Below, piece after piece: positions 1-8,064 of a stretch of 16,842 nt of DNA. Location of the stretch: the NCBI GenBank assembly GCA_910592005.1, contig CAJVPP010001993.1, positions 1-16,842 on the forward strand, read 5' to 3'. The first letter of the stretch is position 1; each line of letters starts with the position of its first letter. The notes below the pieces were generated by a model that saw nothing but the letters and a program-made list of their open reading frames with translations, did no database searches and was not told where the DNA came from. The DNA is from Funneliformis mosseae (lineage: Eukaryota; Glomeromycota; Glomeromycetes; Glomerales; Glomeraceae). Position numbers and translations under genes: made by a program.

Positions 1-482
1 TATATATAGTTAGAATGATCACCATGTATTGTACCCTCATCATACCATAGTACCCTCCGATCATTAGTACCCCCCCCAATTTTTTGTAGAATGAAAATAT
101 CCAGGGTACTATAAAGCGCGCTTTACGGTAATCGTCGATTTTGTTTTTTTTTAAAAAAAAATAATTACGACATTTATACTCAAAAAAAAAGGGTAATTTA
201 AATTTGGTTAAATTAGAAATTTTTTGACGTATTATAACACCATCTAATTTATTTTTTCAAAGGAATTTTTGTTTTAAAAAAAAAAAATTGAATTGAATTC
301 TAATTTTTTTTTTCTTTCAAAAAAAATTTTTTTTTTTACCTTTCAATTCTTTTTATCATTAAACGTTATAATTTTTTTTCGTATTTAAAATTATTTATTT
401 AAGAAGTTATTTTGCTGGTTCAAAATTGTAACATTACTTTATTAAAAAAAACCATTGTAAAAAAAAAATTATTTAATGAAAG
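1..482. other. A+T-rich upstream region, no gene
   Basis: No coding potential is seen. The first 125 bases contain repeats of AGTACCC (around 50-56 and 66-72, each preceded by ATCAT) and an inverted GGGTACT near 104-110. From about 130 the DNA is almost only A/T, with long homopolymer runs, up to the start codon at 483. It probably holds the promoter and 5' leader of the expansin-like gene, but I cannot pick out a TATA element with confidence. Confidence 0.6.
112..125. repeat. 14-bp perfect palindrome TAAAGCGCGCTTTA
   Basis: The sequence equals its own reverse complement over 14 bases and has a GCGCGC core, which stands out in surroundings that are nearly all A/T. It lies 358 bp before the start codon of the expansin-like gene. 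It could be a dimeric transcription factor site, but that is inference from symmetry alone. Confidence 0.4.
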
Positions 483-1402
483 ATGGTATCCAACAAAGAA
501 AAACCACTTCCATCACTTCCTTTTTTCAACAAATCAAATTCTAACGATTCCTCCAATAATAGCAAATCTAAATCTTCCTGCTTTTCACCGATATCAGCAT
601 TTTTCTCAAAACATACAACAAAATTTACCACATGGTTTTCAAAGAAATTTCCAAAAGCATCAGAATTTTTCAAAAAATATAAGGTGGCATTTTTAATTTT
701 ATTAATTTTATTGTTAATTGCACTGTTAATCATCATTATCATTGCTGCCGTTGGTGGATTTTCACGAGACGACGGTGAACCTGGTATTGATATGAACGGT
801 GAAGGGGATGGAACTTATTACGGTATGTAATTACATAAGTTCCTTTTTAGGAATAATGAGATTATACTCTAATTTTCTTTTTGATTTGATTATTTAGATC
901 CTGGTGTGGGTATTGGAGCATGCGGTTGGCAAAATTATGACCATGAATTTGTTGCAGCATTAGTAAGTTATAATTTTCAATTTTCTTCTTTTAACATTTT
1001 CTAAATGAATAATCAATTTATATAATTACTTTACTACATTACAGAATGCACCACAATATGGTAAATTTGCAAATCCTGCAGATTCGCCAATATGCGGTAA
1101 ATGTATAAAGGTTACGGGTCCAAAAGGTTCTGTTAACGTAAAATTAGTTGACAAGGTAATTAATTTAACGAAATGATACCCTCTTTAAAAACATTAATTT
1201 TAAAATCCACTTTTTTTTTTTGTCAAGTGTCCAATATGTAAACATGGTGATATTGATATGACGTCAAAAGCATTTGAGGTAACCAACGTTACAAGTTTAT
1301 TAATTTATTAAAATTACGATGTATGCTAATTTCTTTCTTGAATTATAGAAAATTGCTGATATAGATGATGGTAGAGTCAAAATTACTTGGGAGGCATGCT
1401 AA
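483..1402 (+). CDS. Membrane-anchored expansin-like / RlpA-like double-psi beta-barrel protein (5 exons)
   Basis: I assemble five exons: 483-822, 898-962, 1045-1155, 1228-1278 and 1349-1402. All four introns are GT-AG, the phases agree, and the product is 206 residues. Residues 1-65 form a Ser/Lys/Phe-rich, low-complexity, probably cytosolic tail. Residues about 67-91 are one long Leu/Ile membrane helix, giving a type II signal anchor. The outer part (about 107-206) matches the double-psi beta-barrel family of expansins, barwin and RlpA-like proteins. It starts with GDGTYYDPGVGIGACGW, then has SPICGKCIKV, VDKCPIC, the GDIDMTSKAFEKIAD helix and a final GRVKITWEAC. Six cysteines (ACG, ICGKC, KCPIC, EAC) could form disulfides. 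Fungal members act on or bind cell-wall polysaccharide or lack known activity; no catalytic claim is made. The 483 ATG has AAG before it and G after it, and an upstream ATG at 475 is in another frame. The gene converges on BCP1, with 98 bp between the stops. Confidence 0.85.
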
Positions 1403-1500
1403 AATACAAACCAATTCATACAATAGATTGTCAATATATTGATTACACTGTCACATCAATTATAATTGTAGTAATTGATTTAAAAAAAAAAAAAGATTAC

Positions 1501-2805
1501 CTATTTGCAAGCTGCTTCCAAATCATTAATTAATTGATCCAATTTACTTTTATGTAATATAAATATTTTCATCGCAGGTGTAATGCCAAAATCCGAAAAG
1601 GCCCTTTTCGAATCTGACGTTACAGTTTGTTTTGTTAATTTAAAATTGCATTGATAATTTGCGATCTATAATAAAAAAAAATTTTTTAACAAATGAGCGT
1701 GAATTACGAAATGAAATGAAAATCAAATTAAATGAATTAATTGTAATTTACCTGCTCAATGATTTCGTCTTCGGGATGAAAATAAAAAATCGTCGGCTCA
1801 GACTAACAAATTCACGTGTAAGTATAATTTAAGAAAGTTAAAGGATTCGAATCATTTTATACGTACGCTTTTGACTTTTTTCATTTTCTTTTTTGGCATC
1901 ACATCTTCTTCATCCAAAGTGGAATCAACCTCTCTATAAGTTTTAGTTATGATCAGAAACCATTCAAATTCATAAGGTTCTTTCTAAACAAAAACATAAA
2001 TTTTTTTTTTTTTAAAAATAAATTTGAAAAATAATTTTTTTCAAAATGTCTAAATTTACTTACATCTTCAATAGCCCATTGAATTTCTTCTTGTAACATT
2101 TTATACATTGGTGGGACGAGTTGTACCGGCATATTTATTAACCTCTCACTTAATATTAATCCGATATGAAATTGTGAAGTTTCTTTTAATAATTCAATTA
2201 ATTTTTCGTTTAAATTTGTATCTTTTTTTGTTTTTTCTATTAAATAATTTTTTATTTGTTTTATACATTCTTTATCCTAAATAATAAATGATATGTATTA
2301 GATTTGATATGTTTTAGATTCTTTAATAATATATAATATATTGAAGTAGGCACATGTATACCTTATGTTCATTCATATTCAACACGGTAAGTAAAGCATA
2401 AGGATCAGAATCAGCTCCATCAATTTTAACAGTTGTACCTAATAATGGTTGACTTATAATTAATTCCGACAATTCACTTAGATTAAATAATTCTGCATCC
2501 GTTGAAAATAATTGTATCATTAATTGTTTTATTGTTTGATAATCTATTTCTTTTGGATCAAAAAAATCAAAATCTACATCGACTATTTCGTTCTATGATC
2601 ATTAGTACGTTAAAAAGGGAAATTGAAAAAAGCTTCGTAAGGAAATATTTAATTTGTCAAACTCAAAAAAAATGCAAGAATCGTTATTATACATTACTTC
2701 CAAATGTTCATTCTCTCCTCCATCAGATGCTCCTTCTTCATCCGACTCTTCTCCTGAAATATCCATAGAATCAATTTTATCATCATTTGCTTTTCTTTTT
2801 CCCAT
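1501..2805 (-). CDS. BCP1: BCP1/BCCIP family protein (ribosomal protein uL14 chaperone / nuclear export factor), 6 exons
   Basis: On the minus strand I assemble six exons: 2805-2698, 2592-2362, 2276-2064, 1983-1867, 1802-1752 and 1665-1501. All are phase 0 with GT-AG introns, and they give 294 residues, close to the roughly 283 of yeast Bcp1. Residues 1-36 are basic then acidic (MGKRKANDD, then SGEESDEEG). Exon 2 carries the family signature: VDFDFFDPKEIDYQTIKQL followed by LLGTTVKIDGADSDPYALLT. A lysine cluster (MPKKKMKKVKS) lies near residues 212-223. In yeast, Bcp1 is nuclear, chaperones Rpl23 (uL14) and is needed for export of the lipid kinase Mss4; the animal relative BCCIP binds BRCA2 and p21. 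That role is assigned by family, not seen here. The gene is intact, a housekeeping gene beside fast-changing families. The stop is TAG at 1501-1503. Confidence 0.92.
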
Positions 2806-2884
2806 TTTTAATTGAAAGAAAATGTTTGAAAGTAAATTTTTATCTAGATGTGGCAATTTTATCTTGGTGTCATGTAGTACCGGG

Positions 2885-2931
2885 CACGTGAGATATTGAT
2901 GTTTCACGTGAAATCGATTACAGTCACGCGT
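2885..2931. promoter_or_regulatory. Twin E-boxes plus ACGCGT element upstream of BCP1
   Basis: CACGTG occurs at 2885-2890 and 2905-2910, exactly 20 bp apart (about two helical turns). The second lies in a 12-bp palindrome, TTTCACGTGAAA. ACGCGT follows at 2926-2931. The cluster is 80-126 bp upstream of the BCP1 start codon on the minus strand. In fungi CACGTG is bound by bHLH factors such as Cbf1, and ACGCGT by MBF-type factors. Which factor acts here is inference. Confidence 0.5.
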
Positions 2932-3481
2932 TACTTTCTCAATTTTTTTTGATGGATAACCAGCTCACTGTCGTCCAACCAAAATCTGCGTCTAATGGTT
3001 TATATAACAATTAAACAGTGATGTTTAACAAAATGGATGGCTCCATTACATCTGATAAATGAACCAATATTTTATTATTTCATTTATAAGGAGTCTGAAC
3101 GATGTTGAATTCTAATGACGATAAATTATTTTAGAGTAAAATCAAATTTGATTTCCCAATTATTAGCTACCTGGTCGAAGTGCCGGATAAGTGATTTATC
3201 CGGTATCAAATAATAATCAATATTTTTTTTTTTCGCTCAAAAATATTTTTCTCAATAAGCATTTGATTTGTTTGGTATGTTTGGTATTTAACTTAAAAAA
3301 ATATCGAACGCTCAACTCAACTTATTCATTAATTGTGAAGACTTTTACTAAACCATTAGATAATTACAACATATAATATAAATTTAAGTTAATTTCTAAT
3401 CATAACGATATTAAAAAAAAAATAAGTATTTTCTTTGAAATTTAATATGTTTAAGAAAAAGAAAAGAAAAAGAAATTACTT
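2932..3481. other. Intergenic, A+T-rich; no gene recognised
   Basis: Short open frames here (for example around 3191-3376) are low-complexity Ile/Asn/Phe strings without homology that I recognise. The only structure I can point to is a small hairpin at 3183-3203. The 3' end of the ubiquitin/ART pseudogene follows. Confidence 0.6.
3183..3203. repeat. Inverted repeat CCGGATAA-(5 nt)-TTATCCGG
   Basis: Perfect 8-bp arms at 3183-3190 and 3196-3203 are separated by GTGAT. The arms are G+C-richer than the surroundings. A related GGATAA/TTATC foldback occurs at 6787-6809, so this may be a dispersed short motif. No transposon-like ends or target duplication are evident. Confidence 0.5.
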
Positions 3482-4478
3482 TTAAGCTTTTTTAATGCAA
3501 AGACCATAAGGTCGAATATCTCTGTCATTACTAGTAACAAAATACTGTTCAAAGTTTGCTATCTTAAAGGCATTAGGTTTCACACGATTTTGAAACACGA
3601 CTTTATTATGTCTCTCCCTCATAATTAAATCTTGTAGCATAATCAGAGGCTATTTCAATATATGGAGTAGATTAAATTCCAATACCAAATTTAAAATTTA
3701 TTCCTTTACTCAAATCAAATCCATCCTTTGCGATTGAATTCGCATTACGTTTTGTGGTACCATGGTAGCTAACAATCCATTCATCTTTCACAGAATCAAA
3801 GCTGGTTACCCTATTATTTACCCCAAGCCAACTATTGTCATTAAATTTATCAAGAACTTTTAACGCGATACGTCTCCATCCATATGGTCGATTATAATTG
3901 AAATTTCCACGCATATATTTCTTGGAACTTTGTATATTGGTAAAATCATAATCAAAAGGAGGGTCCAAGAAATTCCGATCAAGGACAAAAATTGTAATAG
4001 ATCCTCCTCCACGTAATAGCAAAGTCAAATAAATTAATGAATCATTTGTGATATCATAATCTTTTAACGTTAGATGGTCTTGAAGTGTTTTATTATTATA
4101 ACGTAAATTTATTTCCTCCGGTGGGATTCGTTCAGTTTTATAAATTTCATTTTTCAATTGACGTACGGAGGTATTCGCGTTAACGTTTCTTAACGTTATG
4201 GTCTCTCCGGAAAGAGTTTTTATGAAAATGTTTTCGATAATTAAACGTCGATCATCTGGAACTTCATAATCAGCGTTGTCTTTTACCAAGGATTTCTCAC
4301 GAAGTGAATTATAATCAAAAGTTTGAAAATTATAGTCGGAATTGTTATCAAATAGTAACGATATGTATTCTTCTTGCGTAATTATTTTTATACATATTTG
4401 AAACCGATGTTTTATATTACTCCCCAACAAGGGATCAATTTCCTTCGCAAGGGCATTTTTATCAGATGATTTCCAACT
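3482..4478 (-). pseudogene. Decayed ubiquitin-like / ADP-ribosyltransferase-like fusion gene
   Basis: The minus strand is open from 4478 to the TAA at 3672-3674, with no convincing ATG, so the 5' part is missing or lies in an unrecognised exon. Counting from 4430 as residue 1, residues 68-142 are clearly ubiquitin-like (IFIKTLSGETITLRNV, RIPPEEINLRY, LKDYDI) and end in LLLRGGG. The residue matching ubiquitin Lys48 is kept, but Ile44 is Arg and Val70 is Thr. Residues 143-252 resemble a domain with PYGWRRIALKVL and WIVSYHGTTKRNANSIAKDG; the HGT after Tyr is like the first motif of PARP-type ADP-ribosyltransferases. The frame ends at FGIGI just where relatives that I recall go on with Tyr-Ser-Thr-Pro, and STPYIEIASDYATRF follows directly after the stop. 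A one-step frame change near 3612-3625 then leads into VVFQNRVKP and, at the end, RDIRPYGLCIKKA with a TAA at 3482-3484. So there is one nonsense change and one frameshift. The ART assignment is an inference from motifs. Confidence 0.7.
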
Positions 4479-4801
4479 TTATTGATTTAACCGATGAATT
4501 CATAAGTTATATGACTTTTTTAAAGTAGATCGAATAAATATTGATTTGGCAAAATTTTACGCCTGTAAACAAACAATAATATTTACTAAACACGTGATTT
4601 ATATAATTAATAAAGTATTTCGTAATAATGATTACATAAAAATTTTTTCTCATAAATATGATCCATGGGAAATTTTTTTCGGTAAACATTACATATAAAA
4701 AAACCCAAAAGAAATGGACTTTTCTGATTAAGGTTTCATATAAATCATATATATTTTTAAAATTTTTACTCGTTATCACTTAAATAAGGTACTGTATATA
4801 T
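4479..4801. other. Intergenic; probable promoter of BTB-BACK-TLDc copy 1
   Basis: The sequence is A+T-rich with no recognisable gene. One CACGTG lies near 4591-4596. ACTTAAATAAGGTAC just before the start codon resembles the leader of copy 2 (CTCAAATAAGG near 11495-11505). The longer upstream blocks shared by copies 2 and 3 are not found here. Confidence 0.5.
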
Positions 4802-6272
4802 ATGTCAACAAACAAGAACTATCATTTAGAGGTAATTAAAGACTTTGAAAGAGCTCTTGAGGAAAGTGATGATTATGACGTAATAATTAAGGCTGGTGAT
4901 GAGAAGGAAGTTCGAGCACATTCATCTATACTTCGTGCCAGATCATCATATTTTAAAAGAGCATTATCTAGCGATTGGGAAGAAAAAGATGATAACGGAA
5001 AATTTATTTTTAAAAAGCCAAATATCTCCTCTGAGGTGTTCCATTTGATCTTCAGGCAAGTAAAACAATTCAATCATATCTTTAAGAATTTTTGTTCGTT
5101 ACAGGATTAACCTACTTGATTTTTTTAGATATTTATATACGGGAATTATAGATATTGATCAATGCAATAAGAATATAGTTTCGCAATTATTAATCGCGTG
5201 TGATGAACTCGGATTATGCAAGTTGCAAGAACACATCCAAGGATATATTTCTGAGAAAAAAGGATATTTGCAGGAGAATCCTGTTGGCACACTTGAAAGC
5301 ATTTACAAGGTTGAAACTTTCCAAAACATAAAAGATGAATGCCTTGAAATCATTTGCGAAGATCCGAGAATTCTCTTTACTTCAGAAAATCCAACAACAG
5401 ACAAATCGATTATTACCATGATACTTCAAAGAGATGACCTTAATATGGAAGAAATTGAGATTTGGGAATCTCTTCTTAGGTGGATTTTTATTCGACACCT
5501 AAAAATCGATAAAGAATCTATGTGGACCTCAGAATCCTCGGAAGTTTCAACAGAAATTAAACAGATTATACAAGAATATATCCCGTTAATCAGGTTCTAT
5601 GATATCTCCAAGGAAGACTTTTTCTTAAAAGTATATCCGTATAGAAATTTCTTGCCTCAAGATTTGCTAAATGATGTTCTTCGATATCATATGGTTCCAA
5701 ATTCTATTCCAACGGTCAACTTCAAGCCTCCTAGGAATCCTAGAACTTGTTTTAATTCTGTCTTTGTCAGTAAACGTTTATTCAGGCTTTTTGCGAGGTG
5801 GATTGATAAGAGAAGTGAAGACAATGCAGCAAAAATTCCATATGAATTTAAAATTCTTCTTCGTGGTACTAGGGATGGTTTTGATTCTGCAACGTTTCAC
5901 CAATTATGTGATAACAAGGGTGCAACAATAACTATTACGAGAGTTAAAGATTCAAAGCAAATTGTTGGTGGTTATAATCCTTTGAATTGGTATAAGAATG
6001 GTGAATATGCAAATACAGGGGATAGCTTTTTGTTTAACATAACAGATAGTAATGACCTCAATTCTGCAAAAATAGGTCGTGTTTTTCAAAACCATCAGAA
6101 TGCGATATATTATCACAGTAGTTATGGACCAACTTTTGGTGGTGGAAATGATTTGCGTGGACAAGGAAATACTTGGAATGCTTCTAATGGAAACACATAT
6201 ACTAACATAAGGATTCCAGCCAACTTCACTATCGATGAATATGAAGTATTTCAGGTCGTAAAGAAAAGTTAA
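4802..6272 (+). CDS. BTB-BACK-TLDc domain protein, copy 1
   Basis: Exons 4802-5055 and 5129-6272 give 465 residues. The intron (5056-5128) starts with GC and ends with AG; joining there restores an uninterrupted BTB domain (FHLIF-R-YLYTG). Domains in order: BTB/POZ (about 22-120; DYDVIIKAG, VRAHSSILRARSSYF), BACK (about 125-240; DDLNMEEIEIWESLLRW, PLIRFYDISKEDFF) and TLDc (about 300-465; LLRGTRDGF, QIVGGYNPLNW, SFLFNITD, FTIDEYEVFQVV). BTB-BACK proteins often act as CUL3 ubiquitin-ligase adaptors. TLDc domains occur in OXR1-type stress proteins and can bind the V-ATPase. A stress or sensing role is inferred only. Copy 1 lacks the three-codon EES insertion near residue 31 that copies 2 and 3 have, and is the most divergent in the BTB half. 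It is intact, and AATAAA follows at 6355. Confidence 0.9.
5056..5128 (+). other. GC-AG intron of BTB-BACK-TLDc copy 1
   Basis: The donor is CAG/GCAAGT and the acceptor TTTTTTAG/A, over 73 bp. Using the nearby GT (5060) instead would break the reading frame with any acceptor that keeps the YLYTG block. Retention of the intron would end translation at a TAA at 5108-5110. Confidence 0.85.
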
Positions 6273-6354
6273 TTAATAATGAAATTTTTCCTTTCTTTGA
6301 TATGTTGATTCAGAACATTCTTAATATATAACTATTTCTTACATATGATTTATA

Positions 6355-6360
6355 AATAAA
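6355..6360 (+). terminator. AATAAA polyadenylation signal, copy 1
   Basis: AATAAA lies 83 bases after the stop codon of copy 1, in an A+T-rich 3' flank. It is the first canonical signal after the stop; use is inferred. Confidence 0.5.
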
Positions 6361-6390
6361 GTTGCATATATACGTAAATCTATTATTTCT

Positions 6391-6441
6391 GATCAAGAAG
6401 GCTTTCATTTTATAAAATAAAATGCCTTTATCTTCTTGGTC
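6391..6441. repeat. Imperfect inverted repeat after copy 1
   Basis: GATCAAGAAGGCTTTCATTTTA at 6391-6412 pairs with the complement of the segment at 6418-6441 (TAAAATGCCTTTATCTTCTTGGTC) apart from a few mismatches and bulges. It lies about 30 bp after the AATAAA of copy 1. It may be a 3'-end structure or a mobile-element remnant. Confidence 0.5.
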
Positions 6442-6723
6442 TTGCACCTTTTATATATGTTATTTTGAAGTACATGTTTAAAGTTACGTGTTTATCAATA
6501 ATATTTTCACCTTTGAAGCACAATAATATCTTTATAAATTAGCCACCCTCTTGGAATCCGTAATTACAGTATACTCGAAACATTAATGTGTCTGTACTTG
6601 GAGACACTAATACAATTTTTTTTTTAACAATTATTGTTTAGCCACGAACCGCAGTTGTGTCCAAATAAATTGTAATTTGCGCCAATCCATTTTCCACATA
6701 ATTACCATACTTGGATAGGAAAT

Positions 6724-6768
6724 AATTACACGGCCACATATGATAATTATACTTTGGCCGTGGAGTAA
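6724..6768. repeat. Inverted repeat with CACGGCCA/TGGCCGTG arms
   Basis: Perfect 8-bp arms at 6729-6736 and 6755-6762 extend through AATTA/TAATT after a 3-base bulge. The loop is 18 bases of A/T-rich sequence. This is the first of three foldbacks that sit almost end to end. Confidence 0.6.
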
Positions 6769-6786
6769 TTTACAACAGCAAAAAGT

Positions 6787-6809
6787 TAATTATCTGAACC
6801 GGATAATTA
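6787..6809. repeat. Inverted repeat TAATTATC-(7 nt)-GATAATTA
   Basis: Perfect 8-bp arms at 6787-6794 and 6802-6809 surround a 7-base loop (TGAACCG). It is the second of the three adjacent foldbacks and ends only four bases before the third. Confidence 0.6.
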
Positions 6810-6813
6810 TAAC

Positions 6814-6852
6814 GTAACTTCACGGGTAATCTCTGATAACCCGTGAAGTTAC
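6814..6852. repeat. 14-bp perfect inverted repeat
   Basis: Arms GTAACTTCACGGGT (6814-6827) and ACCCGTGAAGTTAC (6839-6852) are exact complements around an 11-base loop. This is the longest perfect stem in the window and would form a stable hairpin in single-stranded DNA or RNA. Confidence 0.8.
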
Positions 6853-8064
6853 TATAATAATAAACTGCCTGTAAAAATAATGCAAATTGTTTAATAAATC
6901 CATCGATTAACTGATATCGGAAGCGTTAAAGGTAGGGTATGACACCCAATCTCGCGATATTCAAATGAAATTTATTATAAAAAAAAAAAATTTTTTATCT
7001 TATATAAACGTTTTATGATGCAGAAAACTTAATTGTTTTGTCAAATAATTGTAAAAAAGCTTTCTTCATCCATTTCCACTTGCCAGTATTCACCATATAG
7101 ATCATCTAAATTTGTTTAGCATTTCATCTATTCTTAGTATAATGCTCATGTTCTTTTATCTCGCTGTATCATTTTGCAATTTTTGTTAAATTTGTAAAGG
7201 GAGGCCAATGCCTTTTTCCTAGTCGTGAGAAATTTGACAAAGCATCTTCAATCACTAGTCAGCATTAAGTGCATGGGAACAGTCTAAGCAAGCAAATAGT
7301 TTATGTTTGCTTAACAGATTGAAATAATGAAAGCTTATAGCTATTAAGCATAATCTCCTTATTCTTTCCTGAAAATTGATAATTTCCCAAACTCTCTAAC
7401 TTTCCGATTAATTTTGCTATTTAATACATGAATGCGTGCAAATCACCGAGTATATATCCTTTACGTGTTCATAATGCTAGTCCACAAATTTGTTTGAACT
7501 GCGGTCACAATGCTTGACCGTAACCTTGTTCAAGTGTCGGCAGGCCATGAACCGCTCTTAAAAATTTGCTCCTTTTGTAATGTCAGCGTCGCTGGACGAC
7601 CAATGAAACTTCAGTGGCATTAAACTTTTCAAAATGGAAATTATTTGTTATAACGTGTTGTTTGTAATATAAGAATTACCTTACAGTAGTAATTCGAATT
7701 TTGATCTAATGTTTACTAATTTACTTATGATTTACTGAAATATAAACACAAGCCGAACTTTTATCATGAAACATAAGTTTCCTTGGTTAAAGGTGATTTG
7801 AAGGATAATCTATTTTTTCACATTTAGGAAATTGATTATCGCGACAATTACCAAATTTCTTTCATGTTGCTTGGAGTTACACATATTATTGCATGATTGC
7901 TATTATTTATTAAACGTCAAATATTAGTTTCATGATTCCTAAATGAGAATAATGACAATAAATTAACTCCCGATTTTTCTATTGAACCGCTTTGACAAAA
8001 AAATAAAATCATAATCAAAATCATAATATGATAAAAATTCTTTCACTTTTACAAAACGCAAAAA

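Larger units (their letters stand above)
6273..8064. other. 1.8-kb intergenic region with a foldback cluster; no gene recognised
   Basis: I find no credible coding frame, spliced or not, and no tRNA. The first half carries a series of inverted repeats (listed separately, 6391-6852). The second half (6900-8064) is A+T-rich, with a small inverted repeat CGGTCA...TGACCG at about 7502-7519. The last part upstream of 8065 should hold the promoter of the cupredoxin gene. CTTTTATCTCGCT occurs near 7153 and again inside the signal-peptide coding sequence near 8086. Confidence 0.6.

Noticed and set aside
473..742. Minus-strand open frame opposite exon 1 of the expansin-like gene
   Set aside because: It is the mirror of the Lys/Phe/Ser-rich coding strand, has no recognisable domain, and the plus-strand frame continues by splicing into a clear conserved domain.
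1810..1860. tRNA-like GGATTCGAATC string in a BCP1 intron
   Set aside because: There is no matching acceptor stem or anticodon arm at the right distances, and splicing phases show that it lies inside an intron.
3183..3203. CCGGATAA hairpin as a bacterial-type terminator
   Set aside because: The window is eukaryotic by its introns and gene families, so a rho-independent terminator reading does not apply.
4507..4779. 90-codon minus-strand frame upstream of copy 1
   Set aside because: It is a low-complexity Ile/Phe/Tyr/Lys string typical of A/T-rich non-coding DNA, with no known motif and no link to the neighbouring pseudogene.
7140..7200. Possible relic of a duplicated signal peptide (CTTTTATCTCGCT shared with 8086-8098)
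   Set aside because: The match is only about 13 bases plus loose similarity, and nothing cupredoxin-like follows it before 8065.
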